NCBI GenBank assembly: GCA_032622095.1
Contig: CP136069.1
Coordinates: 206,144,750 to 206,208,749, forward strand
Reading direction: 5' to 3'
Origin: Siphonodentalium dalli
Taxonomy: Eukaryota > Mollusca > Scaphopoda > Gadilida > Siphonodentaliidae
DNA length: 64,000 bases
The notes beneath the pieces were generated by a model, which did not search any database, was not told the origin of the DNA, and saw nothing but the letters and a program-made list of their open reading frames with translations. A program made the position numbers and the translations under genes. Of the stretch, positions 44,430 to 57,816 are shown piece by piece; position 1 is the first letter of the stretch; each line of letters opens with the position of its first letter.

Positions 44430-45570
44430 AGTGAAATTATTTTTTTTATAATTTTTTATTACATTTTGCGCACGTTGGCATCTCTCTGGTGCATTCTAGT
44501 TGACATTGCAGTTTTGGCGGGGCAATTTTGTCATTGACTTCACATGGTGCGATTGTGTACACGGTGGATGTTTATATTTTTATATTGGGGACAAATTACA
44601 ACCATAACATAGTGAATATTGTTTGATGAGTTAAATCAATCATTTATTTGTGTTTATCACTCGGTAAAACCTTGTAGGTGATCAACGATTTTATATTTGG
44701 AGTTACTTCCCGCTTACCGGTCATGCATGTACGGAAACCCGTGATTTGTTAGTGATAAATTGTCCACAATATTTTTTAATCCCACTTTTGTCAGGTATTA
44801 TCTATCTTAACTTTGTTTTCTTGTTTATTTTTAACTGCTTTGTCAATGAGACAAGCGAGGATTTTTTTTTTGGTGTTCTACAACACAAACGGCAAACTTT
44901 GAAAACCTGCTCGACATTGCTACTCCCACGAACCTCATTAATTGACCAAATTTAGTATATACTTCGTTTTTATATCACATGCGACTGTTGTGGCGATTGA
45001 AACATCATACTTCGTCATATTTATTCATTAGTGTTTTTTTTGTTTGAAAGATAAGGCCATGCAATCTGCGCCTATCGCGAAATATATATACCTAACCACA
45101 GAACGCTCTCTATGACAAACAAAGGACAACCTTTGGACGAAAACATTGTATTTTGGATTCACTGACATCTGAGGAACAATATAATACCATAAAATGAATT
45201 TCGGCACACAAATCGGGCAACTGGCAATTTACCTACATGTGGGCCCTCACAACTACATATATACATCCATGTGCTCGTAGAATGTTATAGAAAACTGCCC
45301 TGGCCTATTTTCTAGTGGAAAATCATGGAAACATATGTATTGTTCATTGTTTAGTTACGTTATGCATGCGTAAGTTCACACACTGTACTTTTTGAAATAT
45401 ATCTTTAAAATAAATAAAAAATCATAACATCGTTGTCACTTTAAGAAAAATATCGAGTCAGTTGCCCTTGTAACGCTATTGATGCAGACACGTATTATGT
45501 AAAATGGGTACTGCCATACATATATTATGGTACATGCTTATACTTGCCTATATATTTACGAGGACATATG
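44430..45570. other. No gene recognised
   Basis: AT-rich with nothing supported. Confidence 0.35.
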
Positions 45571-45760
45571 AACTGAAATTATTGGGAAGCCATACGTATT
45601 AACTCAATGAATTATGTTGCGTTAGTTTATGTAGTCTGAGTACTGAGTACAAAGTCTTCGTAGACTCAAGTGGGTATGTATTTCTTATGGCCGGGGTTCT
45701 GCAAAGTCGCGAATTTTAAGAGGCGCATTTGACGTGCAGGAAACAATGTCTTAATTTCAC
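45571..45760 (+). repeat. Diverged copy of 5850-5890 joined to 6470-6560
   Basis: 'gaactgaaattattgggaagc' and then 'ctcaagtgggt', 'gttctgcaaag' and 'gacgtgcaggaaac' follow the same order as the flanks of the foldback element at 5917-6430, but here without that element. It is useful as an uninterrupted comparison. The nature of the shared sequence is unknown. Confidence 0.55.
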
Positions 45761-48344
45761 CAGAGGAGCACAATGGTGGACAAAATGTAGATCTTGGACT
45801 TCTCTCGTGTGCGTCATAATTATGTTAAGTATAACTGACAAGTCAATGTCCACTCTCTCTGCCGAGTGGGGCCACTTGTCAAGCATATAGTAAACAAACT
45901 ACTTGAGATGTATGAGACATATTTCATTTAGACATCATAACCTTCTGCATATCGTCCTTCAGCTGAGTGTCGTGTTAACCCGAAACGAATATCCACAGCC
46001 AATGCGTACATACGACTTCGGAAGAAGTTCGCATCACGAGCGATTTTAAGTTATATTAGCCCGGGTATATCAGGTGTACTTAGTCATCAAATGCATATTC
46101 TCGCGGTCGCATCTGAAGAAGTAGAAACGCACATCGTATTGAACCTTGTTACGCAGACCTGTTGGCGTATTTTCATATAGCCATTGCTGAGAGGAGTAGA
46201 GTTTCCATCTATCTGAATCAGTTAACACGGGGTGGGGATCATTATTGCCCTTTCCATTTCTTTTTAAATCGGCTAGAACCGCCTGGACACTCTTATTGGT
46301 ATAAGCAAATTATGGGTATTGTATTATATTAAACAGACATGCCTCATTCGAACCCTAAAATTTGTATATACGTAATACGGAAACAGGGGTCTCAAGTCGC
46401 ACATATATAAACTATTCCCGGGCGAATTCATCGATATAGCGCTATAAACACGCAAATTGTTAGTTACATATTTGCGTAAATTTTATATCGTTTCGCATGT
46501 TCCGGTTAATTTTTTTTCCGAGTGATGCCGGCAGCTATCGTGTGTTTTCGGAAATAAGTGCATTCTCGATACCGCCATGGTTGTGACGTATTTTGATTTC
46601 CAAGGTTCCCCAGCGTCTCTATTATTTTCGTTGCCGATAAAGCGTTTCTGTTGGATTTTATTTTTCCATGCGAAAACAATAGGCTCTTTTGATAACGATT
46701 TAATGATAGAACGGTTTTCCAGTTTCTTACACAATGCTAACATGGATTTTAGTCATTTACATTGATCTCAAATATACTTTGAGTCAAATCTCAATTTAGT
46801 ATAGTCAGTAAGTCAATAACAGTTGAGCACGTCACTGTACATGTGTTTGGTCGATTAACTTCTTAGTTCAATGCCGTAGTTCTTTTTAACTGCCCACCAT
46901 ACAGTGACACAGCGATAGGCTCGTGGGTGGGTGTTACCATGCTTGAAAACAATACATATTTGGAAAATTCAGGCTAATAAATAGATAAAAAATATTCTGA
47001 TAATTAAACTTAAAGGTACGTTATCCAATGCGATGGTCCCCGTATCATCAAATTCCAACAACAGCAACATTTTTTCAAAAGACGCTTTATTTATCAGAAT
47101 CGACTTATTACCAAAATATTTATCAACATTTTGTTCAAAGCAATTTAGTATTGAGAGTATGTCTATCGGGTCGTCGAATATTTGCTAGGCCGCTAAATAT
47201 TCCAGGTGGTGAAAAATAACAGATTTCGAAAATAGATAAAAAAAAGAAGAAAATAAGTATGTCCTCTATAACATATCCAAAATCCGCTAAAATACGCTTC
47301 GAGCTAAATTTTTTATTCAAAATGGCTTCCATGATGACAATATGCATCGAAAAACTCGACTTTCCGTGATAGCTGCTAATGGCAACATATTAATAAAATT
47401 AAATATACACAAACAATGCTTAGTCGTAATCCATATAATTATGTAGAACGTATGCCCCGACATGGCCAAAAATCCACATAACACACCTGTTTACCCCATT
47501 TGATATTAGAATAGTGAGAAAATAGACATCATGGAAAAATAACACTAAAACAGCATCTTCACCATCGGTTCCAGTAGCAGAATAGGATTAAATTTATTTA
47601 AAACTGTTTTACCTCAACATGATTGTGTCTGCATTGTTTACACACCGATCTCATAGCAATGACACCACTTTCAAATTGTACAGCAGTGCGGAACACGAAG
47701 CTTACATATTCTCGTAGAGATCATTCTACACCAGTTCAAATAATAACTTTTTCATGTTCCGACTGGGAAGTTTATATCATAAAAAAACAATGCAGCTAAT
47801 ATACTTCTTAATTAATATCATTCCTCGGTAAATGCTGTATTCCCCACATTGTAGGTGAAGATCCCAGTTCGATTTTGCATTAAGGATATCACTTTGTTGA
47901 GCCGAGTTTGATTGTCATCCTTTACACTCGTTGACTTTGTCACGGGTAATCAATTCAATGTTTATTTCTATGTCGACTCACAAAAGGTCACAAACAAATC
48001 ATGCAATCTGGAGTTGTGACCACATCTATTGTAAAATATATTATTAAGGAACAAGTATTAACAAAGTAATATATAGTCACAGCGCAGTTTGTTCAATAAT
48101 ATAAAGTTCTCCGTTATATTAATATTAATCAATTTCCATATTTTGAACGGGTTGAATATGACCTCTATGGTATATGTAGCCAGAGTATAAATTCATGACA
48201 TGAATTAACACTTTGCGACCCATTCGTGTATTCTATAAGAATGAGAAATATATTCAGCATATACTGCAAATCATGCAATTTACTACCATACTTTTGTTAG
48301 CTTGCAATTTAAATACAAAGGCATCTCCACGTAATTATTTATTA
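45761..48344. other. No gene recognised
   Basis: About 2.6 kb of AT-rich sequence. Frames of 60-86 codons on either strand show no domain. Confidence 0.35.
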
Positions 48345-48640
48345 TTATACTAGCAGGGTTACCCGGCGTTGCCCAGGTTAAAGTGATGTGAAACCCTCTG
48401 TGGATATTTCGTGGGAATAGATAATACTCTTGCTCTCAAAGTGTTACACGTATTCTCATAAATTGTATATCCAAATGGCATCACAAAACATGATTCTTAC
48501 ACATGGAATATAAGTAATGCATGGCTCACCTTTTCAGGTCGGAGCGATTATCATTTTGTTTATCGCGTTTAATCCGTCCCACCAATAAAGAAGTATTTAT
48601 TTATTTACAACTGCGTACACTTCAGACGCTATACCATAAA
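48345..48640 (+). repeat. Single diverged copy of the 485-bp array unit
   Basis: Begins 'ttatactagcagggttaccc', then 'ggttaaagtgatgtgaaac', 'ctctcaaagtgtta', 'atccaaatgg', 'gcgattatcattttgttta', 'tatttacaa' and 'cttcagacg'. These follow the order in each unit of the array at 57817-60232. It shows that the array unit derives from a dispersed repeat. Confidence 0.6.
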
Positions 48641-48692
48641 CACATTAGTTCGAAAAAATAAAAGACGACAATTGTGTTTTACATAGAGATGT

Positions 48693-48715
48693 ATCAATCA
48701 ATCAATCAATCAATC
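48693..48715 (+). repeat. (ATCA)n microsatellite
   Basis: Almost six ATCA units. Confidence 0.8.
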
Positions 48716-49780
48716 TAGTTTACCATATCTTCATGAAGATACAGATGTTTTAAAGATATGTCCAGGTGCTCCTCTGTTCTGGTGCTATATACTGGCTAAT
48801 CATTTTCAGTTTAAAAGAATTGATGTTATACATAGCAGCTATATGTGCCCGACACAGCGAGATTATGAATTGTTTATGTTAGGCGATGAGTTTGTTCTAA
48901 AAAATGAAAGCAATCCTCTGTATCGGGCAGATATACCCTTGTCAGATGTCAATATTGGAGCATCCGAAAAGTCATGTGCATGCTACGGACTGCGTTTTCC
49001 TTCATCTCAGAAGTAACCATATTTGACAGCGCGCTGAGACCACTATTTTTGAACAGACCTGCTCTACATTTCCATATATCTTGGCAATTGTAACTTTTTT
49101 GTGAAAACTATATTGAATGGGACAGACTCAATCGTGTTATAATAAATACATGAGCCATTCTAATATGCAATCCTCTGACGATTCAAGGTCTCTCAGTTTG
49201 AGTGAATATATGTAACTCTTAAATATATCGACATAAATATATTTTTAATGCTTTCTTCTATGTATCTGCGTTGCTAGATCATTATATGAATGCCCTGATT
49301 TCCATCCCCATATAAATATGACAGTTGAGAAGACATAATTGTTCAAGTGACTTAATTCGGACACCATTTGTCGAGAGTGTGAAATTGGAATACCAAAAAC
49401 TCCCTAGAACGACATGGAGATGGCCTGGGATATAACTACATTGTATATATAACTTTGTTGGATATCGGCGAATTGAACAATCTTGTAAATGCTAGTGAAT
49501 CACCTCTCGCCATCCATGACCCAAACGGTCCCAAATGTGATTTAATTCATCATAATATCATTAGAGAAGAACGTGCATGAATTTGGTAGAATCATTGCTA
49601 AATATATCTGTATCAACTTTGGTCCAACTCCCCTCATGCATGACTTGAACCGCGCCACTTTTGTCACATATAAACCACGTCTATTAGACTCATGCATGCA
49701 TTATATAATGGATATGATTATAAATAAGTTTGGTGGTAATCGGCAACTAAACAAATTCTTATCATAGTTATTACCCCCCC
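48716..49780. other. No gene recognised
   Basis: AT-rich with nothing supported. Confidence 0.35.
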
Positions 49781-49784
49781 CCCA

Positions 49785-50610
49785 ATCTCTCACCCAAACG
49801 ACACCAATTTCGCGTCTTTAAATCACACGTTTATATTCCTCGTAACACGGAGCAGAATAATATATCAATTTGGTCGAAATCTGTGCTAAAAATAGCCCCT
49901 CCCCTGACACCAACAACGTCACTTTAGAAAAATTAACCCGCACTATTATCTTACTCGTAAAACGTTACCCCTGTTAGACTGCCTTGGTGCCATCTCGATT
50001 GTAACCTTAAAGTTATATATAGAACACAGACAGATATTCGCAAATATTGGCACTAAACATATTTTTATAAGTTTTTGGTGACCCTCCCGTGCCTATTTCG
50101 GACTCAAGCGGCGCCAGTTTCGACATCATTAAACCACACACTTATACTCATTATAGAGATGAATCTATATCTATATTTGCGAATATATATAAAATTTATG
50201 AAAATTGGCGAGTATACAAAATCGTATAAAATTTAGGGCCACCATTGCATATCTCTCACTTAAAAGGCACCAATCTGGCGCATTTAAACCGATTAGATTA
50301 TTCGTATCACGGAAAAGAATATGTATCAATCAGATGGAAATCGGCGCTAATCATATTGTTTATCAATGTTTGTGTCCCTCTCACCCTCTATGTACCCCTG
50401 ACTCGAATTAGATTCCTCATAGTATGGGGATGATTATATATAAGTCTGCCCCTGACAACAACGGCGTCACTTGAGAAAATTCTAACCCTCGCCATTATCT
50501 TTCTCGTAAAAAGTTACCCCTATAAGACCCCTTTTGTGCCATCTAGGTGGTCCCCTGTGAATTCCTATAGAACATAGACAGACAGACTTTCGCAAAGATA
50601 GATATAGAAG
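49785..50610 (+). repeat. Diverged tandem duplication, ~535-bp spacing
   Basis: 'cctgacaccaacaacgtcac' through 'cttactcgtaaaacgttacccc' and 'agaacacagacagatattcgc' (49915-50045) recurs at 50450-50600. A preceding 'caccaatttcgcgtctttaaatcacac' phrase is echoed near 50110 and 50270. Probably fragments of an old SINE/RTE-like repeat. Confidence 0.5.
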
Positions 50611-50659
50611 AAAGATATCAGAATGGCGGTGTAAATTGTAAAATTGGATTAATTTTCAT

Positions 50660-50745
50660 AAAATTAACTACTTTGAGCAAGGTTATTCTCCATTTCTATT
50701 TGATCACATACCGGAGTGTTTCACATCACTTTAACTTATTCTACA
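50660..50745 (-). repeat. Inverted fragment of the 485-bp array unit
   Basis: Reverse complement reads 'gttaaagtgatgtgaaacac', 'tgatcaaatagaaat' and 'ctcaaagtagtta', matching the start of each array unit at 57851 onward. Confidence 0.65.
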
Positions 50746-51948
50746 TCGGATGTCAGGCGATCGAGGATCGCAATTTGCGTATCGATATAGTTTTGGTGGT
50801 TGGATAGTTAACTTTGATATAGAGTTATCCGATCTCAAATGATGTGGCAGATGTTTCCATTGTTTACTTTAAGGTTTATTCTTGTTGTAGTATCGCGTGA
50901 CCTAATTTCCGGAAACAACATAAAACTAGTTATTGGAAGAGATAGACAATCTTTAAACAGATACAAACCGCAAGGTTGACACACAGTTAATTTGATAATA
51001 AAGATACTTCCCAGAAGATGAGGCATAAGCAGAATGAGATCCTCAGAGGGTGACTTTGGTAATACTAGCCCGTTGTGTGGAATAGCGTCACTAAATTCAC
51101 CCTCTGGGGACCTGATTCTGAAAAATGAGAGACACACTATTTCAAGTCTTACTGAAAACTATTTTTGCACCAGGTTCCGTTCATAAACAAATGTCAATCA
51201 GTGTTGGGTTAAGGAAGCTCCCCATTCGGTTAAACTTCAATACATCACAATTTCAAACATCAATTTGAAGGAAAAAATAATTACTATAACGAACACCTGT
51301 TCATCTTCACAGCATGAACGATGTGCTCTAGTCATGTAAACAAAATTGGTTTTAAAGAAAAGACAAATACATGTGCTCTGAAATTAGCGCCCAACAATCC
51401 TGTTTTTAAACCACTTTTTTTGTTTACATAATTGGAACATATCTATCATATTGTGATGGTAAACACTATAGTCTGGTGTTGTGGTACTTGACTATTGCGT
51501 AGATTGGTTATACAATATATAAACGAAGTTTGACGATGGATATAGAAATGAGCTCTGTCCATCCGTCAGTGAGTCGATACATCTGTAGCCATAAACCTTG
51601 TTGTTTGTTATATTTTATCTTGTTTTTTCATGACTTTTAAAATAATATTGAAGAAGTTGTTTTGAGTTTGGAATGATCCCCCGGGAAGATTTGAAATGGC
51701 TGTCAGCCCTCTCCTACTACCTGTAGTGATACAACGAGTATAGAAAAGGAGTTTCTAGTGAACGATTATTATTTAATATTCAATCTCCATTTAACCGGAA
51801 GTTACTCTCCTGGTAACCTTGACAGTCCAAAGCAAATCGAAACAGTACAAGTCTAGAGCATGTATAGTAGTCATGCCACATTTCCCTTTGGAGAGTTCAA
51901 ATTAAAGTTACAAAATAAATGTTTATGCCATTATCCAAAACTGGTATT
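50746..51948. other. No gene recognised; may include gypsy 3' region
   Basis: A minus-strand frame of 100 codons (50835-51137) has no recognised motif. On the minus strand a purine-rich 'ggtagtaggagagggc' near 51710 could be a polypurine tract for the gypsy element, but no LTR pair is visible. Confidence 0.3.
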
Positions 51949-54030
51949 TCAATCTACTACGGAGTCCTTTAGGAGGACTGAATGCGTTCGCTTTCTATTA
52001 GAGCTTCTAGTTGCGAGTTCGTTCTGATCACTATTAATGTCAATAGTTGCTGGCTCGATCTGATCACTATTATATTCACTTATTTCCTCTTTGATTGTCT
52101 CGGAAAGTTTATTCATCATTGCTCTGTTACGTCGAAAGGTTGTTCCTCCCAGCTCTACCACAAGCGAACGATCATGTGAATTGTACCTGTCTCATTCCGA
52201 TCAGGAACATAAACCTCATCCCCTTTTTCCAAAGAAGGGCGTGTTCGTACAGCATGTCTTTTATCAAAGTTTACTTTTGACTGAGCTCGAAATTGATCCT
52301 CGCGTTCCTTCAGATTATCCGAGTCTACACATTTCGGGCTCAATTTGGAAGGATGTACTGGGACTTTGCCATTCAATTGTCTGGGCATCAGAAGTTGAGC
52401 AGGGCTGTATCCATTACGTAATGGAGCATTCCGGTAACTTAACATACCAATGTATGGGTCAGTAGTATTATTCAGGATAGTTTTAACAGTTCTCACTGCT
52501 CGCTCAGCTGATCCATTACCTGATGCATGTAAAGGACTGCTTGTTATATGATTTATTCCATATTCAGTGATAAACGTTTGGAATTATGCTGAAGAATACT
52601 GCGGTCCATTGTCAGATATAATAGTGTGTGGGATTCCCATGTGTGAGAATATTGACTTCAGATGGTTTATTACTGATGATGAAGTCAGTTTAGTTAATTT
52701 CCTTATCTCAATCCATCGTGAATAATAATCCACTACAAGGACATAATTACTTTTGTTATGCTCGAATAGATCTGTTGCCAAATTTAGCCAAGGAGCACTT
52801 GGAAACTCTGATGGAATCAATGGTTCTGGTCTAACATCTGTTTTTTTATTACAAACACGACAGTTTGTGATAAGTTCAGCAATTTGTCCACTGACTCCTG
52901 GCCACCAGACCGAACACTTGGCCAGCTCCCTACATTTAGTTATACCCTGGTGTCCCTCGTGCAATTTATCAAGGATATCTTGTTTCATACAGCTGGGAAT
53001 GATGAGTCTGGACCCGTACATCAATAGCCCATCAATAATAGTGATGTCACCTTGAAACGGCCAATATAGCTTTGCTAGTCCCTTAATACGACTTTTATCT
53101 GGCCAACCCTCTGCAACATATTGGAATATTTGGCGACATACATCATCTTCTTGCTGGTGCTCTCTGATTTGTTCAAGCCGTTGGTCTGAAGCTGGTAAGG
53201 TTTTCATAATACAATTAACGAAATTGTCATTTTCACGTGAGTGGTTAAGATCATCGCTTGACGATGTAACAGAGGGTGCTCTAGATAATGCATCTGCAGT
53301 TTTCAATAGCTTTCCGGGAACATGAGCAACTGAGAAATGGAACCACATTAACCTCATTCGAAACCGTTGAATTCTAGGTGGCAATAAGTCAAGATCTTTA
53401 GTTTGTAGCAATGGTAGGAGTGGTTTGTGATCTGTCTCCACGGGGAATCGTTTTCCAAATAGATAATCCCGAAATCTCTCGCATGCCCATGTGATGCCTA
53501 AAGCTTCCCTCTCAATAGAACAATAACGCTGCTCGGTGTCATTTAACGAGAAGCGAATGAAATAGGCATCCATTGATCATTGAGCTTCTGCATGAGAACA
53601 CTTCCTAATCCGATAGATGAGGCGTCACATACAACTCTTGTTTCAGCATTTACATCATAGAATGATAGTGTCGGAGTTGAACTGATGATTTGTTTCAATC
53701 GCTCGAATGACTTCTGCTGACATGGTCCCCAATACCACTTAGTAAATCGCGAAGAGGTTTCGATGTTTCTGCCAGTTCTGATGTGAATTTACTCAGCTGA
53801 TTAACCATACCAAGAAATCGCCTTATTCCACTTTTGTCTGTTGGAGCAGGATACTGGGAAATTTCACTGACTTTATCAGTATCAGCAGAAACTCCCTGTG
53901 CACTCAACATCTGTCCGACCCACTTGAGAGTACTCTTACTGAATTCACATTTCTCTTTATTCAATGTCGCCCCTGCAGTCTGCAACCGTTGTAATGTTTG
54001 TCTCAGTCGCTCGTCATGTTGAATTTGGCC
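51949..54030 (-). pseudogene. Ty3/gypsy pol fragment: RT end, RNase H, integrase
   Basis: On the minus strand, the RT end (53985-53695: KCEFSKSTLKWVGQMLSAQG and RRFLGMVNQLSKF) is followed by the connection region and RNase H (CSIEREALGITWACERFRDY, VETDHKPLLPLL). Then comes the integrase HHCC finger (HEGHQG...C..C) and a DDE core with D in ATDLFEH and D in SDNGPQYSS. A TAA at 52584-52586 splits the integrase; the third acidic residue lies in SAERAV beyond it in the same frame. The tail (to 51949) is in another frame. At least three frameshifts occur (near 53715, 53550 and 52160). Gag, protease and the RT core are missing beyond about 54030. Inactive LTR-retrotransposon relic; the domain order RT-RH-IN supports gypsy. 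Confidence 0.9.
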
Positions 54031-54034
54031 GCGT

Positions 54035-55709
54035 CCGCTGACAATTATAACGAACCAAAAACGCTTTGGGTCGTATATAGGCTATATCTGATTTTGTGAC
54101 GTCACCAATTTTTAAGTAATACGACCCTTGAATTTTGAATTTTGGATAGCACGAATGTAGGACATAGGATCGGTGGCCTAAAGCATTATTGTCGTAAAAT
54201 GCTGTCAAGATGCCAACGCAAATCAGTCGATCTGCAACATTCTCCTACATGTATTTCTATAAACGACGATTAAACGTCATACAATCATTGATGTACTTTG
54301 TTATTTACAAGGGCAAGGAGCCAGTTTATAATGTATTTCCAACAGGTCTATACACTCTATTTGATTATAATTGGAAACAAATCAAACTAAAGCGCAAGAG
54401 TTAAAACAAAGCGTGAATTAAATTGCATGAAAAAGTTTTGTTTACAAATTAAAAAAAAATATTAAAAATATTTGCCCAGAAAATGAATTCCAGCCGCATG
54501 AATGCACATGTAGAGACCATTTTCAATTTTCTATCGGTATTTTCGCCTGAAAGATTGATGCACTATTCACAAAGTTCAAACCGAAACTATAAGATTCGAT
54601 TGAATGCTTCAGCCAGATTTTTATCGATACTAGTACGATCTAAAAATCGATATCAAAGTAAATCATAAAATTGGAAGATAACAAGATATAGTTCCAAACG
54701 TATTAACCATTTAAACCCATACTATTCTGTGATTGTGTGAAACAAACTATTTATGTAGTTATAAGTATTGAAAATATTATGTATTTCTGCCAACAACGGC
54801 TGAACGAGCGAAGAGATATAAGTTTGTGCTATGAATTAGTACGCAATCACAAAAAGAAAAAAGTCCTGCCACAATTTCGCGAACAAGGTCAGTGCTGGTG
54901 ATTGTCGTTAACACAACAACTGAGATAAACTGAGCAGGTAAGCTATATGTGCATATTTGTGAACTCAATTCTTCTAAGCATATGTAGGCCTACATGTAGA
55001 TACTTTTAGCGTGATGACAGGCAAACATGAAAACACAAAAATTGCATTCCGAAAATTCGATGCACCATGTGGTATGTCAATGTGAATGTCATTCTGACTC
55101 TGAGCACAGCATCAAATTTCTACATGGTGATCAACAACCATTGATTGGTGTCAACATAGAGTAGAGACCTGCGAATATTCAAGATTCAATTCGATGTCAA
55201 TATCGGGGACCTGTTTCGACGTCGACACCAAATATTTTCAAATCGGTGTTACTTTGGTGTAACCTTGTTTTTTGCGTTAGATAACATATGGCAAATGACC
55301 TAAGATCACAAAAATTGAAACACAAGGTTGCCAAGTTAGCAAACGTAGGTCATTTTGAATGTATGCCGTTCAAAATAGACATGCATTATGCAAAGTAGGC
55401 ACTTCGATCGCAACCTGTGGCGGTAATTAATCGCCGCATATATTTGTAATCTGTATCGACACTGTATAAATTGTCTACACGGTGCGTGATCGCTAGATGC
55501 AGAACGCAATTGATTACTTTATGTTTAGATCATGTCATGAATAAATGCTATCGACCGTAGAGATCATATATTCCACCAGTACAAAACCCGGGAACTTTTT
55601 GTAAGTTTTGACAGGGAACATTATAAAGTCAAAATATAACGCGGGGAATGTACTTCTTTGTTCATACCTGTTGCTTAATGATTTATTCATCGGAACGTGA
55701 AGATCCCAG
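54035..55709. other. No gene recognised
   Basis: AT-rich with only short frames. Confidence 0.35.
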
Positions 55710-55717
55710 CTCGAGAT
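55710..55717. repeat. Left 8-bp target-site duplication of the hAT element
   Basis: CTCGAGAT directly before the terminus TAGGCCTG. Identical to 62681-62688. Confidence 0.9.
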
Positions 55718-55975
55718 TAGGCCTGTAACGATACGATTGGTCACGATACGTATCGCGATACGGGGCAAACGATACGATGCGTGTCACAATACGCAAAATT
55801 TTATCCCACGAGTAAATAGCTATTCAACACTCCAAATTTGCACAACTCTCAGGTTGAGTTTTAATGATAGTTTTTCTAATATTACTGTGGAGTTTCATAA
55901 TTGTTTAGTTCTACCGGTTTGTGTATGTAGTAATGTAGTATGCTCGTACAATACCAGTACAACACAAGAAAACTA

Positions 55976-57480
55976 AGATGCATGCATCAGGTCAGCCATG
56001 AACTATTTAGCATAGAATAATTCAGTTCGGTTGCAGTTTCACAACGTTACAACTGACATACGATTACACCTTGAATGTGGAAATATGTAAGAGTGAATAT
56101 TAATGTTCTAAATCCCATGTTTCACATTTAGTGGTAATGGGGTCGTACTTTATTAACACGCAAGTAGTGTAATTAAGTACGGGTAATTAGAAGTAACAAA
56201 TCGTTTAGTTTCTATCGTATCGGATAAAAGAGGTGAGCAGATTGCCGATGATGAATGCTCTCGTTAGCTGCCAATATAATGTGCATATTTGCCCCGTTAC
56301 GTTTATACACTGTAGCATTGGCGGGCCAGAGTGTGTTGACATGTTAAGTGTTTGGTTCATTAATAACAGATCAGCAGGGATTTGTCGTGATAACGTATAC
56401 GTGGAAATATGCTACCTAAACGGTTAAATTAACGGTTGATCTATTACACCACCGTGTATACTCGGTTTAAATAGGTATATTATATAGGGACGTGTGCTCA
56501 ATTTTGGTGCGGACCGATGATAAAACAAAATCAGAAGTAAATGTCGGCGGGCGGGAGGGCCATTTTTTCAATAATTTTAAAAGAAATTGAAAAGTTGCAG
56601 CAGCAAAAAAAGGGTGTACAATTGGCAAATGATGAGGGGCGGCGTGACGTGTAACTAGGATTGAACTTAGATATGCAATTTGGAGATTATTGGATGAGGG
56701 ATGTTATATTAATTATATTAAAGGGACGAGGGGGCTTAGTTGTCGAAAATATTCATATTTGTTCCAAACACCGTAAACAGAAAAATATTAAAAGGCATAC
56801 ATATTGGTTCAAATATACGATCACTATCGCGTAAACATCATGCTCACATAAAGACCTACTAAATTTTACCTAAACAAGAGTCTGATTGTGTTATAGAAGG
56901 CAGCACAATGCTACTGGCTAATCACACACAAATGGTATAAACGCTCTATATTATTTCCAAATAAGGAATTGAGCAACAAAGAACGCTCTTTATGTTTACC
57001 ATCATAATATAAAGAAACACCAAGAAAGTAACTTTTTATGCTTTGTCAAACAATCGTCAAATTTACGACAATAACACACTGTTTATGAGATATTTCTCAT
57101 TTGTATATTAACAAAGTATGTCTATATTTGAATATTATTTTCGTTTGCAGCGGTTTTTGACAGGTGGAAATATGTTCACAGGATACCCACCAAGGCCTTC
57201 CGTACCTTTAAGGTATACTGCAACTTTGTTTCTTGCCAATAGCAGAATACATAATGCTATTAAGAAGTGACACAAAACACAGAACATTTTTTTTAATTAT
57301 AAGTATTGAGCAGTGAGAAATATTTGAGTAGAGGAAACCAGTAACGAAAGGCGATATTAACATGATTTCTGTCAGCGAATAATTGTTTACGTTCCAATGA
57401 ATATTAAAATGTACTGAAAACAAACTGCTAATGGGTGCCAGACTTTCATAAACACAAATTATGTATTAATGGTGTAACGA
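55976..57480. other. hAT interior, no gene recognised
   Basis: AT-rich with short frames only. A G-rich 'ggcgggcgggagggcc' lies near 56548. Confidence 0.35.
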
Positions 57481-57484
57481 CATA

Positions 57485-57755
57485 TTTCGTTCTTAATTGT
57501 CTAAAAAAAATAGGGGATCGGGATGTTTGGATCTCTAGTTTAACGACATTTTTCGGTCTTTAATAGTTTAATGACATTTTTCGGTCTTTATAATATCTCA
57601 AGATATAGGGGGTATTTGGATCTCTATAGTTTAACGACATTTTTCGGTCTTTATTGTTTAACGACATTCTCGGTCTTTAATATTTCAAGATATAGGGGCC
57701 CTTAGTGGGTATTTGGATCTCTAGTTTAACGACATTTTTCGGTCTTTGATAGCAA
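57485..57755 (+). repeat. Irregular tandem repeat 'tttaacgacatttttcggtcttta'
   Basis: The ~27-base phrase 'gtttaacgacatttttcggtctt' occurs five or six times, interleaved with 'tttggatctctag' and 'atctcaagatatagggg' in a higher-order pattern of about 100 bases. It lies just before the 485-bp array. Confidence 0.8.
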
Positions 57756-57816
57756 AATGGAAGAAGTACATCTTTGGAAAGATGTGGTGGCCCTAAAAAG
57801 GAAAGTTGTTTGGTGA

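Noticed and set aside
50835-51137. 100-codon minus-strand frame downstream of the gypsy relic as an envelope or accessory gene
   Set aside because: No signal peptide, membrane anchor or known motif is evident, and the distance and frame do not link it to pol.
52091-52465. 124-codon plus-strand frame
   Set aside because: It is antisense to the integrase C-terminal part of the gypsy element, which has clear motifs.
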